A stretch of DNA of 64,000 nt from Desmonostoc muscorum LEGE 12446 (GTDB lineage Bacteria; Cyanobacteriota; Cyanobacteriia; Cyanobacteriales; Nostocaceae): positions 481,683-545,682 of the forward strand of contig NZ_JADEXS020000002.1 of the NCBI RefSeq assembly GCF_015207005.2. Direction: 5' to 3'. Position 1 is the first letter of the stretch; each line of letters starts with the position of its first letter. The notes under the pieces were generated by a model. It had not been told where the DNA came from. It did no database searches and saw only the letters and a list, made by a program, of their open reading frames with translations. A program made the translations under genes and the position numbers. Positions 27,749 through 37,184 of the stretch are shown in pieces.

Positions 27749-29164
27749 TTAACTGATAACAGTTAAGCTGTTTTTTCGGGCTTTTGTGATTAAATCAGTC
27801 TCCTGGGTGGTAAGTTCGGCCCAGTAGTCTGCTTTTATCACCTCGTATTTTTCAGCCACAGCCCAAAACTCCTGCCATGTAAACTCAAGACGAGCAAGTA
27901 CTTGCCTAATTTCCCTAACCGCCTGGGGTAATAGTTGTAATTGCTCCGTCCTTATTGCTAGCGCTTCTTTAGTGGGTTCACTCCCCAGAATTATCGCTGC
28001 CGCCTCGAGAGCTTGGGTATTGTTCATGGCAAGACTTAGGTTTTTCAAAGCCATACCCATGAGGCGCAGACATTCTTGGGCATTATCTTTGGGTGGTTCA
28101 AGAGCAAGAGTTCGCAAATCAATGGTTTTTTCTAACGCTTCTTTGACTTGCTTGTTCAAAACTTTGGTAGCCTGTTGCGTCATAGTATTTCCCCATTGTT
28201 GAGAAGGACGTTCAATTAGTGCGTGTTCTAATTCCTGGATACGTTGGTGGAGTTGCTGATTCTCAGTCTCCAGTTTCCGTAACCCCTCCATCTCATCTAA
28301 ACGCTGCTGCAACTGTATGTTTTGCTCTTTTTGCTCCTTGTAGAGATTTTGCAGAGATTGGATTTGCTCACTTACTTGGGCTTCGGCTCTAGCCTGAACT
28401 TCTGCTTGTAGCCCAATTCTCAATTCCTGAGAGAGTCGCTCTAACTCAAGTTTGTGTTGCTCTTTGAGTGCCGCTAGAGCTTCGGCATAAACTTTTGGAT
28501 ATCTACGCTCTGGTGACACAATTGCGACATCCAAATCAGTGTTGTTTACCAGCAGCCTTTCACCATCAGCGAAAGTTACAATCTGCTGCGAATTATTCGG
28601 AGCCGAAGCCTCAATTACTCCTGATTCTCCATAACGGGGATGTGATGGTGAGGAAATTGTGATGATATTTTTGGGAACCAATGGTTCCTGATTTTTGGGA
28701 ACCAATGGTTCCTGATGGAATGGCTTTCTTACTCTTGGCATTGGAGCAACAATATTAGCCGCAGCTGCGAAATCTGATTCGCTAGGCTCTGGGTTTGATT
28801 CTAAAGCCAGTCTTATCGCAGCAATAAGTTTTTCTGGTTCTTTGGCTAACCTCAAAAGAGGACGGGCTTGGCGCTCATTTTTAATCTCTGACCCCAACTC
28901 CCCTGCTGCAACAATAACTTTTGATGCTCCTAAGAGTTGATTTATACGCCGATACCCACCATATACATGCAATTCGCCTTGGCAATATTCTGAGAAGTTT
29001 TTGTACCCAGCGATTCTGTACATCCGCTCGTCATGCATGACGCGAATCTGCTCTACTGCTTGCAACTCAAATCGGTCAAGAGCAGCGAAGGTGTCTTTGA
29101 TACTGCTGTTGAGATCATCGTAATGAAGTGCTCCTAAGCTTTCTTCTCTATCTAGTGTCAGCAT
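27749..29164 (-). CDS. Plasmid-type coiled-coil protein of unknown function
   Basis: A 471-residue protein encoded upstream of the replicase on the same strand. The N-terminus (residues 15-150; MYRIAGYKNFSEYCQGELHV and YRRINQLLGASKVIVAA) resembles a DNA-binding HTH region found in phage and plasmid proteins. Residues about 215-320 form a long coiled coil (ALKEQHKLELERLSQELRIG, YKEQKEQNIQLQQRLDEME). The C-terminal 130 residues are helical. The layout recalls plasmid partition or KfrA-like DNA-organising proteins, but no specific family was recognised. Two tandem copies of a 10-residue unit (EPLVPKNQ) lie at residues 150-165. Confidence 0.65.
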   Translation of the reverse strand: MLTLDREESLGALHYDDLNSSIKDTFAALDRFELQAVEQIRVMHDERMYRIAGYKNFSEYCQGELHVYGGYRRINQLLGASKVIVAAGELGSEIKNERQARPLLRLAKEPEKLIAAIRLALESNPEPSESDFAAAANIVAPMPRVRKPFHQEPLVPKNQEPLVPKNIITISSPSHPRYGESGVIEASAPNNSQQIVTFADGERLLVNNTDLDVAIVSPERRYPKVYAEALAALKEQHKLELERLSQELRIGLQAEVQARAEAQVSEQIQSLQNLYKEQKEQNIQLQQRLDEMEGLRKLETENQQLHQRIQELEHALIERPSQQWGNTMTQQATKVLNKQVKEALEKTIDLRTLALEPPKDNAQECLRLMGMALKNLSLAMNNTQALEAAAIILGSEPTKEALAIRTEQLQLLPQAVREIRQVLARLEFTWQEFWAVAEKYEVIKADYWAELTTQETDLITKARKNSLTVIS

Positions 29165-29849
29165 ATTTCTCTCCTGCCATTATCACTAAAAGAGGTGTTT
29201 GAAAAAATTTTTGATGTAGCCTTAACCCGGACACCCTGTTGTATTGGCCTTATGTCATTTTTCACGATATTTTTCCCTGATAACTTGGTTGACAAGCTTC
29301 AGAGGGGGTTGCATCAGTTATCAGTCAACAGTTATCAAAGACTCTGACTGGTAACTGTTATTCGCGCTGCTACTGCTTTTAGCTACAAAATTCGGAATCT
29401 TTCTTGACCAAATTTAACTTTACAGAAACTTCTGAATTTCGACAGCAAAAATTGCCACACAAAACTGGTGTGTTTGTGCGGCTTCTCGTATAATACAAGA
29501 AGCAGCGTGGACTTAATCTCTTTTGACCAGTTAGTGGAATCAAGTCGCCAAACTTTAACTACCACCGCTTTGGTTTTTGTGAGATAACCCCGCTCTGGAG
29601 TTATTTAGTTTTTTGCTCCTTGGACAAAGCGTTACTCCTTAGTACGTTTTGTCCTTTAAATTTTGTACTGCTGTATATTTACCTCCATCTTTTGTCTGCT
29701 CTGATCTTACAATGCTCTCTGTGTTTAACGTTGTTTTGATTTTTGCTTTTGACCTCCACGTTTGTTAAAGATTTTTTTTGGGTAATCGAGGGTTGGTAGC
29801 ACCTCTGTGTAGGCTAGATTACCCTGCAATATGTATGAAAAGCTTTTGT
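29165..29849. other. 685-bp gene-free region
   Basis: No convincing coding sequence is seen. It contains short repeats of the cagttatca type (29315-29360) and a hairpin at 29622-29654 (GGACAAA / TTTGTCC, extended by CGT/ACG across an internal mismatch) followed by tttaaatttt, which could be a terminator or a small structured RNA. Spurious short frames exist on both strands but show no ribosome site or family similarity. Confidence 0.4.
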
Positions 29850-31370
29850 TTAAGATGCGACCGCTAAATTTGGCAAAGCATCGGATACACGCACCAATCC
29901 TTGTGGATCGGTTAAGATATACTTTTTAATTACTGGCTGGAGAGTAAAACTAATTTCTTTAGTAACTGGATTTTTACTGCTTTCAATCAATGATTGTTTT
30001 TCCAGATTTTCTAGTGCTTTAATCAACTCTAAAGTTGACACAGACGCTTTCTGTCTCTGCCTGATATCACTTAATAACTTGGCAAAGCTAATAAATTCTG
30101 TAGTTGAAACTATCTCCTCTGCTGTGTAAATCAGAATTTTTCGCTCAATTTCTGTCAATACGTGACCAAAAACATGATTAAGCATTGCTTCAAATTTACT
30201 ACTGACAAGAGTTGTTGGGTTTTGAAAAAATACTTGTGTACTGCCAGAAAAAAAGTGATTAATTCTCTCAATTACTGCCTCTAGTTCCGAAGGATTACCA
30301 CGATAAGTTTGAATTAATTGATGGCACTTTTCTGTGTCAGTCAATCCTTTTTCAGACAAAAACCGCATTGCCGCATCTTCATCTAGACCTTCAATTCTAA
30401 AAAATCGAAGAGGTCGCTTAGCTACTATCAGATCATTCAGTTCATCAAGCAGAATTCGATTAGTCAAGAGCAAACAGCTTTGATGCTGTTCTTCTACTAA
30501 ACGGCGAAAAAATAGTCTGTAATCTAGTCGTTGCTCTAAATTTTTTGTCTGAAATAACGCTTCAGATTCATCTAGCACAACCAAGCAACGGCGTGATTGC
30601 ATCTGCTTCAGCAACATTGTAATCATTGCTTGAGTATACTTAGGTGAGCTTGAGGGTGTTTCTAAAGGCTCAATTATATCTAACAGTTCGGTTACTAAAT
30701 CCTGAAGTAGTGGTGCATGAGCAACTGATTTCCAAATCAAATAATCAAATCTAGGTTGAGATTCTGCACTAATTTCCGCTATAAGTTTTGCTGCTAATGC
30801 AGTTTTACCGATTCCTGCTACTCCTACCAAGGATATACATCGCTGTTTAGCTATTAATTCTTTTAAAAGAGTTAGTTCCTTTACTCGTCCGTAAAAACTA
30901 GACACATCAGGAAGTTGTCCTCCCAGAACTTGTATTAAATCCTTGGCAGGGAAGTTATGCTCCTCTTTTGACGCAGATTGAGCATAATATTCTTCAGTAA
31001 CTTGTTCCAAAAAATCACGCAGATTCTTTTTGCCAACCCGTTCGCCATTTCCAATCGTTTCAGAAAGCATATTCCACAATCGACTGGCTATGCCACCTTT
31101 CAAGTAGTTAGGACTGTAAGATGAGTTACTTGCTATTTCTTCATAATCATTGTCATCCCACGCTCCCTTCATAACAAGGATTTCAGCCTCGGATAGATAT
31201 CTACCTTTTTTGGCAAATACTAACTTATTTACTACAGCTAGGGCTAGTTCAAAAGTAACTTTTACCGTAAAAATTACTTTTGGTGACTCCTGTCCTGTTT
31301 GGTTAAGGGAGGAGTGAGTAGGAGCCTGGAATTGCGATTCAGTACTAAAAACTGTAACCCTGTTAGTCAT
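29850..31370 (-). CDS. STAND NTPase (NB-ARC type) with vMAP-type N-terminal HTH domain
   Basis: Start chosen at 31370 (MTNRVTVFS), because the upstream in-frame Met at 31400 lies inside a hairpin. Residues about 35-125 match the HTH-like N-terminal domain found in vWA-MoxR-associated STAND proteins (VNKLVFAKKGRYLSEAEILV, YSPNYLKGGIASRLWNML). An NB-ARC ATPase follows with FYGRVKELTLL, Walker A VGVAGIGKTALA, Walker B CLVVLDESEAL and sensor LLLTNR, then winged-helix segments. The protein stops at 506 residues with no WD40, TPR or effector domain, so it is a short STAND protein. STAND ATPases act as signalling or defence switches. It is divergent from a kinase gene 490 bp away. Confidence 0.82.
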   Translation of the reverse strand: MTNRVTVFSTESQFQAPTHSSLNQTGQESPKVIFTVKVTFELALAVVNKLVFAKKGRYLSEAEILVMKGAWDDNDYEEIASNSSYSPNYLKGGIASRLWNMLSETIGNGERVGKKNLRDFLEQVTEEYYAQSASKEEHNFPAKDLIQVLGGQLPDVSSFYGRVKELTLLKELIAKQRCISLVGVAGIGKTALAAKLIAEISAESQPRFDYLIWKSVAHAPLLQDLVTELLDIIEPLETPSSSPKYTQAMITMLLKQMQSRRCLVVLDESEALFQTKNLEQRLDYRLFFRRLVEEQHQSCLLLTNRILLDELNDLIVAKRPLRFFRIEGLDEDAAMRFLSEKGLTDTEKCHQLIQTYRGNPSELEAVIERINHFFSGSTQVFFQNPTTLVSSKFEAMLNHVFGHVLTEIERKILIYTAEEIVSTTEFISFAKLLSDIRQRQKASVSTLELIKALENLEKQSLIESSKNPVTKEISFTLQPVIKKYILTDPQGLVRVSDALPNLAVAS

Positions 31371-31381
31371 TTTTACACAGT

Positions 31382-31402
31382 AAATGCCCATTTCGGGCAT
31401 TT
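31382..31402 (-). promoter_or_regulatory. Perfect 8-bp hairpin immediately upstream of the STAND gene start
   Basis: AAATGCCC (31382-31389) and GGGCATTT (31395-31402) enclose a 5-nt loop and are followed by TTTTA on the plus strand. In the STAND mRNA this hairpin lies 11-32 bases upstream of the ATG at 31370, so it may be a translational control or an operator; read rightward it looks like a small intrinsic terminator. Confidence 0.45.
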
Positions 31403-31863
31403 TTATAGATTAGGCTTAGTTTTAAGAGCAGATTGCATTGTATCAATCATATTTGATTTTTCATTTTATAGTTGATTTTTTTCAAAAAAGTACCATAAAA
31501 ATTTCTAATGCTGATTACTTACAATAAGAATTACTTTCATAGACACATCTTGGATGGAGTACGGCAAGAGAAAACAGGAAGATTAGCACTTACAGTTAAG
31601 GTTCTTTACTGAAATTGGGTTACTGAATTTTCAGCTAAACAGTGAGTCTTCTAACGATTATTAGAATATCAATGTAATATTTGTTACTTTATTTTCTAAG
31701 GAATGCAGGGTTGTAATGAATTATAGTATACATTGATGTTTAAATGAGGCTGCCTAAAATTCTCAATTTACATATTGTTCCATCTTTTACGACACGAAGG
31801 GGTAGTTTGAGGAAATTACTGTATATTATATTATACATAAAATTATGTTACATATACTAAAAT
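31403..31863. other. AT-rich divergent promoter region
   Basis: About 460 bases separate the divergent STAND and kinase genes. No gene is seen. A TATATTATATTATAC stretch at about 31821-31836, 30 bp before the kinase ATG, could hold a -10 element. No clear -35 or operator was identified. Confidence 0.35.
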
Positions 31864-33723
31864 ATGGGTTACTGTATTAACCCTCTTTGCAAACAACGTC
31901 AAAATCCTGATGACGTTAATCACTGTCTCTTCTGTGGGACTTCATTGCTAATTAACGACCGCATTTGTCTAGTTAAGCCATTAAGGGAGCTTACCGAAAA
32001 CCCATTTAGCTATATGGAAGTTTTTGAAGTGGACGATGCCGGTACTCAATGGAATCCTGGTTCTAAGCGGCGAGTCATGAAAGTTTTAAAATGGAACACA
32101 CCTAAGTTAGTTGATCTCATTGAGCGGGAATCCCTCACCTTACGGCTTATTGAACACCCATGCATTCCTAAAAGTACTATAGATGACTTTTTCACTTTTA
32201 TTCCGAACAATAGCTCTCTAACATTGTATTGTTTAATCATGGATAAATTTGAAGGAGAAAACTTAGAACAATGGTTAGAGTCTAATGGGCGAATTTCACA
32301 AACCGTAGCATTACAATGGCTTCGACAGTTAGTTGAAATCCTTGATGAAGTACACCGGACAGAAATTTTTCATAGAGATATTAAACCTTCTAATATAATT
32401 CTTCAGTCAAGTGGACAACTTGCATTAATTGATTTTGGTGTAGCACGGCGAGTGACTGATACCTACTTGGCAAAAGTCAGTGGAAGTGGGGGATCTAGCA
32501 CAGGTAGGGGAGGACGATACGAAATTACATCTGTCAGTACACCTCGTTACTCTCCATTTGAACAAGTAAATGGTCAAGCAGTACCTCAATCAGACTTCTA
32601 TGCTCTGGGTCGGACTTTTGTGCAACTAGTTACTGGTATTCAATTGATGGATCTTCCAACAGATAAAAAGACAGGGAATCTAATTTGGAGAGAGCAAACA
32701 CCGCAGATTGACAAGCCCTTCGCTGATTTTCTTGATGAATTAATGGCTCCTTTACCAGGGCAGCGTCCGCAAACTACGCGAGTAATCTTGCAGAGGTTAG
32801 AAAAACTACCTCAGCAAATTAAAAATTATAGATTAGCTAATTCTAAAGTTTTTCAATATAGCAAATATACATTGATGGTATTGGGATTTATTGGGGGTAT
32901 CTTTCTATCTAGACCTCTAGCAGCTAACTATTTAGTAACTCAAGGACAAAAGTTAGAAGCAGCAAATAATTCTCAGGGAGCACAAGATTTTTTTTACTGG
33001 GCTATAAAAATTCGTTCTCAGAGTAATCGGACTATATCAAGTTTTTACTTTGATAAAGCTGTCCGTAGCACCAAAGACCTTGAGTTAGCTAAAAAATATT
33101 ATGAATTAGCAATTAAATACAATAACCGGGATGCAGATGCTTATAGTAATTTAGCTTTTATTTGCCAGCAATTAAACCAAGATAACTGTGCAATTAAGAA
33201 TTATGAAAATTCCTTTAAATTAAAGCCTGACAATTGGGAATCGCGTTTTGGGCTAGCACTTTTCTATGATGATAGACGAATGTATGATTTGGCAGAAAAA
33301 CAGTATAAATTAGCCATTGAAATGAGTAAAGAAGCAATACCAGCCATTAATAATTTATCAAGATTGAAGATTTTAGATGGCAAATATGATGTAGCAATTG
33401 CTTTAGCTAAATCAGGTTTACAAAAAACTGAAAATATTAAATTTAAGTCTACTTTATACAAAAACTTAGGTTGGGCAAAATTAGAGTTAAAGCGTTATGC
33501 CGAGGCTAAGGCTGATTTGGAGAAATCAACAAAACTGGATGCCAGGACAGATGCTTACTGTTTATTAGCGCAAGCGCAAGAAGCATTAGGTGAAATTAAT
33601 GATGCCAGGCTGACTTGGGAGATATGTTTGATTGCTGAGTCTAATCAGTTAGAAGTTCAGCAGTGGAGATTGCAAATATTAAAGCGTTTATTGGGAGAGT
33701 TTGTGACGCCATCTTCGCCCTAA
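31864..33723 (+). CDS. Ser/Thr protein kinase with zinc ribbon, membrane segment and TPR repeats
   Basis: A 619-residue protein. The N-terminus is a zinc ribbon (CINPLCKQ and HCLFCGTS). Residues 45-310 are a Hanks-type kinase: MKVLKW supplies the Lys, the catalytic loop is HRDIKPSNI, the metal site is DFGVARR and the activation segment ends STPRYSPFEQ. A transmembrane segment (YTLMVLGFIGGIFL, about residue 345) separates it from six or so TPR-type repeats at 375-610 (for example DADAYSNLAFICQQLNQDN). All key catalytic residues are intact. This is the common cyanobacterial four-Cys kinase layout. The divergent STAND gene suggests, but does not show, a joint signalling role. Confidence 0.9.
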   Translation: MGYCINPLCKQRQNPDDVNHCLFCGTSLLINDRICLVKPLRELTENPFSYMEVFEVDDAGTQWNPGSKRRVMKVLKWNTPKLVDLIERESLTLRLIEHPCIPKSTIDDFFTFIPNNSSLTLYCLIMDKFEGENLEQWLESNGRISQTVALQWLRQLVEILDEVHRTEIFHRDIKPSNIILQSSGQLALIDFGVARRVTDTYLAKVSGSGGSSTGRGGRYEITSVSTPRYSPFEQVNGQAVPQSDFYALGRTFVQLVTGIQLMDLPTDKKTGNLIWREQTPQIDKPFADFLDELMAPLPGQRPQTTRVILQRLEKLPQQIKNYRLANSKVFQYSKYTLMVLGFIGGIFLSRPLAANYLVTQGQKLEAANNSQGAQDFFYWAIKIRSQSNRTISSFYFDKAVRSTKDLELAKKYYELAIKYNNRDADAYSNLAFICQQLNQDNCAIKNYENSFKLKPDNWESRFGLALFYDDRRMYDLAEKQYKLAIEMSKEAIPAINNLSRLKILDGKYDVAIALAKSGLQKTENIKFKSTLYKNLGWAKLELKRYAEAKADLEKSTKLDARTDAYCLLAQAQEALGEINDARLTWEICLIAESNQLEVQQWRLQILKRLLGEFVTPSSP

Positions 33724-33787
33724 GCCTTTTTTTGATTTCCTGTTTGCTGTATGCTACTCACTAGCAAATAGCTGTACAAAAATCTTG

Positions 33788-34357
33788 ATGCTTACTTTCC
33801 AAAATTCGACAAGTGCAATAGTCAAAAAAATATTCACAGTTCAAATTGTAGCACTCGCATCAATATCAACACTAGTTGTCTCAAGTTCTAGTAGTGTATG
33901 GGGGCAATCTCAACTAATAGCCTTGCGTCAGTGCAAGAATGTTGATGGTAAGGTGATTAGTTCAGGCGATCGCTACTTGCCAGCAGGTAGTCCGCTGTGT
34001 CCGGGAGATCAGATTCACCCAAAGAATGGAGCCACAGTTACAGTCGTTTGCTATTTAAATCGAAAAATTTTATACATTAATCAAAACAATTTTTCTGACG
34101 CTGCCAACAAATGTGCGCCATCACAAGTCACTGAGGCAGATAAGTATCGATGTACAAATCTTAAACCGCAGAACTGTCCCACTACACTTAAAGGGCCAAA
34201 TGATGATAACTCTGTACCAAGACCAAGATTAATTAGTCCTTACATTAGTGGCGGTAGAATCTTGACTACCCGACCATCAATTTCTTGGCGTGCAGTTCCA
34301 GGAGCTACTAGTTACACAGTAGAGATGGAAGGTAATAATGTTAATTGGCAAATATAG
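33788..34357 (+). pseudogene. Secreted protein truncated by an IS630 insertion
   Basis: The frame starts at ATG 33788 and encodes a signal peptide (VQIVALASISTLVVSSSSSV, cleavage near WGQS). The mature part has a Cys-containing domain (LRQCKNVDGKVIS, PLCPGDQIHPKNG, KCAPSQV) and then RPSISWRAVPGATSYTVEME, the type of beta-sandwich unit found in cyanobacterial secreted TPR proteins. The frame enters the IS at 34355 and stops two codons later. Joining the flanks across the TA duplication does not restore a matching C-terminus, so downstream sequence has also been lost. Confidence 0.7.
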
Positions 34358-35510
34358 GAATCATATTTGATTTCTGAAAAAGTGTACGAGATAATACGGA
34401 GAGAGATATCTGTCTAAGAGCGAACAATGATAGAGCAGCATCTACAACCTGCGATACCTTCGGTGAGCTTCGCTAACGCAGAACTACAAGAATTTATAGA
34501 TAATCGCCCGGATGCCCGTGAGGTGAGAAAAGCTTTGGCAGTGAAACTGGTTTATCAAGGCTACAAGTATGAGGAAATTCAAACAATTTTAGATGTCTCT
34601 GTTGGTTCAATAACAAGCTGGAAGCAAGCTTATAAGGAATATGGAATTTGCGGATTGCGCTTAAATTATAAAGGCAGAAAGAGTTACCTGAGCGATGAAC
34701 AGCAACAAGAAGTATTAAGTTGGTTGCAAACTAAGGAGATTTGGGAGCTTGGTGAACTGGAATACAAATTGGCTTTTGAATATGATGTCATCTACGAATC
34801 GAAACGGAGTTATTATGATTTATTTGACGCGGCGGGAATTAGTTGGAAAAAAACTACTGGCTTAAACCCAAAGGCGGACATTGAGGCTGTAGCTGCAAAA
34901 AAAAACAGATTGAAAAATTGTTGGACAGCAATAGAGAGGAGATAGAAGAAGGAAGACTGAGAGTATTACTAATAGATGAGTGCCATCTGTTATGGGGAGA
35001 CGTAACTGGTTATGTCTGGGGAAAAACTGACCAAGAAATAGCAATTGGCATCGTTAACGAACGAGAGAAGCAGACATACTACGGGGCGGTTGATTATCTC
35101 GATGGTAAGTTGCTTCTTAAAGCTTACAATGCTGGCAATTCAGACAATACAATTGATTATTTACGTTATTTATTAGACCAGTCTCCCAACCAACGATTAC
35201 TGCTTTTTTGGGATGGTGCTTCTTACCATCGTTCACATCTGGTTCAAAACTTTTTAGGAGAGATAAACCAAGGTTTGTCTCCAGACCAGTGGAAAATTCA
35301 TTGCGTTCGCTTCGCTCCTAATTGCCCATCACAAAATCCAATTGAGGATATTTGGTTACAAGCTAAAACCTGGGTGCGGCGTTTCTGTGCTTTGATTCCT
35401 TCGTTCTCTCATCTCAAATGGATGTTTGAGTGGTTTCTCCGACACACTAACTTTGATTTTGACACTTTACAGATGTACGGAGCTTTTTCAGAAATCAAAT
35501 ACTAGTCCTA
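34355..35510 (+). mobile_element. IS630 family element, complete
   Basis: The element is 1156 bp, flanked by TA at 34353-34354 and 35511-35512. Terminal inverted repeats read TAGGAATCATATTTGATTTC at the left and the near complement ending GTCCTA at the right (mismatches near the tips, then ATTTGATTTCTGAAAAAG shared). A non-autonomous relative with the same ends lies at 51184-51301. Confidence 0.88.
34427..35505 (+). CDS. IS630 family transposase, two frames joined by programmed frameshift
   Basis: The first frame (34427-34945) carries the HTH region (YEEIQTILDVSVGSITSWKQ). The second (about 34906-35505) carries the DDE domain: LLIDECHLLW, LLLFWDGASYHRS and CPSQNPIEDIWLQAK supply the two Asp and the Glu. 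The frames overlap at an A9 tract (34897-34905), the usual slippage site in this family, so expression by -1 or +1 frameshifting is likely. With intact ends and catalytic residues, this is probably an active element. Confidence 0.85.
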
Positions 35511-35542
35511 TACTAAACGTAGAATTACTTTTTGTTTACTCA

Positions 35543-36886
35543 ATGAATACACAAATACAATCTGAGTTTGATTTTTTTCGACAGTGGTATCCGCTTTCCC
35601 CTATCGAAGATATCAATCCAAACTGCCCCACCACAGTTGTTCTTCTGGGATTACGCTTAGTCATTTGGAAGCCTAAATCATCTAAAACTTACCAAGTATT
35701 TCTAGATCAATGCCCTCATCGCCTTGCTCCCCTAAGTGAAGGGCGTGTTGATGAAAAGACAGGTAATTTGATGTGTAGTTATCATGGTTGGCAGTTTGAT
35801 TCTCAAGGAGTTTGTACATATATTCCCCAAGCAGAAAATCCAGAAATTGTGACTAGGAATCAAAAAAACTTCTGTGTAGTTACATTCCCTGTTCGTCAGC
35901 AAAATGATTTACTTTGGGTTTGGCCAGATGCTAGATCAGAAGAACAGGCTGCAACTACGCCATTACCTCTGTCACCTCAAGTAGATGCTAGCAAAGGTTT
36001 TGTTTGGGATTCTTTTGTACGCGACTTGGAATATGATTGGCAAACTCTTGTTGAAAATGTGGCAGATCCAAGTCATGTTCCTTTTGCACATCATAAAGTG
36101 CAAGGCATTCGAGAGCAAGGAGTACCTATACCTATTAATATTGAGAAATCAACAGTAAATTTGATTGAAGCAGTTATTGAAAGAAGCTCAGGACGAACAA
36201 CAATTACTTTTGAACCACCTTGCCGCTTAGAATATGCAATTAGTGTTGGTTCTGGAAAGCAGTTAGGAATTGTCACTTACTGTATTCCAGTGTCTCCAGG
36301 CAGATCAAGAATAGTGGCTCAATTTCCTATTAATTTTGCTAAAACAATCTATAGTTTATTACCTCGTTGGTTAGAACACATCATAATTCGTAATCCGCTT
36401 CTTGATGGAGATATGATTCTTCTACATCAGCAAGAGCGTTTTTTTCAACAGAAAAAGTTAGTTGAAAGCTGGAAAACTGCCTACAAGCTACCTACAAGTG
36501 CAGATCGTTTAGTGATTGAGTTCAGAAATTGGTTTGAAAAGTATTGTAATGGGGATTTACCGTGGAATGAAGTTGGAATTAATTTCTTACAAAACTCAAA
36601 TATTAACGACAGTCGGACTCTACTGCTTGATCGCTACAAACAACATACTCAGCACTGTAGTAGCTGCCGAGGGGCGCTAAGGGTGATCCAGCGTTTGCAA
36701 GTGGTACTGTTGGCATACTCTGCTATTACTATTTCAGGAGTTGCTATCCTTCCAGATACGTTTCGAGTCAAGCTTGGTTTAACGCTAATTATTACAGCAC
36801 TATTAAGTTTGGCAGCTTACACTTGGCTCAAATTTTGGCTTGTTCCTAAATTTTACTTTGTAGACTATGTTCATGCTAAAAAATAA
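35543..36886 (+). CDS. Rieske [2Fe-2S] oxygenase of the pheophorbide a oxygenase type
   Basis: The start is at 35543 (MNTQIQSEFDFFRQWYPLSP); upstream codons in frame belong to the IS end. The Rieske centre is formed by CPHRLAPLSEG and CSYHGWQFD. The mononuclear iron site is in ENVADPSHVPFAHHK (Asp/His/His). The C-terminal third resembles the PaO domain, and two hydrophobic segments near the end (VVLLAYSAITISGVAILP and a following one) anchor it in the membrane, as in cyanobacterial and plastid PaO/Tic55/CAO-like enzymes. A CxxC near residue 370 (HCSSCRGAL) matches the redox motif of that group. The substrate is unknown; a pigment or other hydrophobic ring is likely. The gene sits 33 bp after the IS630 element, so its original promoter may have been displaced. 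Confidence 0.88.
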   Translation: MNTQIQSEFDFFRQWYPLSPIEDINPNCPTTVVLLGLRLVIWKPKSSKTYQVFLDQCPHRLAPLSEGRVDEKTGNLMCSYHGWQFDSQGVCTYIPQAENPEIVTRNQKNFCVVTFPVRQQNDLLWVWPDARSEEQAATTPLPLSPQVDASKGFVWDSFVRDLEYDWQTLVENVADPSHVPFAHHKVQGIREQGVPIPINIEKSTVNLIEAVIERSSGRTTITFEPPCRLEYAISVGSGKQLGIVTYCIPVSPGRSRIVAQFPINFAKTIYSLLPRWLEHIIIRNPLLDGDMILLHQQERFFQQKKLVESWKTAYKLPTSADRLVIEFRNWFEKYCNGDLPWNEVGINFLQNSNINDSRTLLLDRYKQHTQHCSSCRGALRVIQRLQVVLLAYSAITISGVAILPDTFRVKLGLTLIITALLSLAAYTWLKFWLVPKFYFVDYVHAKK

Positions 36887-36902
36887 CAGAACTAGACAAC
36901 AA

Positions 36903-37181
36903 TTACAAAATTAATAATTTTGTAAGTAGCTCAACATATAGCGCCAATTCCGCAGCACCTATCTTCACCAAATGCCGTGCCAGGGCTATCTCTGCCTTGC
37001 TGGAAGTGGTGGGAAATTCCCCGCAAACTCCAGGCTTAGGGCGTTTATTGGGCAAGAAGAAAATAATTGATGGGGACTTTTGGTTATCTGTTTGTTGAGC
37101 GATATCTGTCAGCATTGCAGAGCCAGAACTCGTACCAACGCAGATAATCGAGAGCGGTAAGAGTGCAAGTAAAAGAGGTGT
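36903..37181 (-). pseudogene. Decayed fragment, possibly thioredoxin-fold protein
   Basis: The frame begins with a hydrophobic export-like run (TPLLLALLPLSIICVGTSSG), then EIALARHLVKIGA before diverging and stopping. A-A-HL--IGA is the segment that normally precedes the CxxC active site in cyanobacterial periplasmic thioredoxin-like and VKOR-type proteins, but here the CxxC and everything after are absent. No start codon is present in frame (a stop lies just upstream). The identification is tentative. Confidence 0.35.
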
Positions 37182-37184
37182 TCT

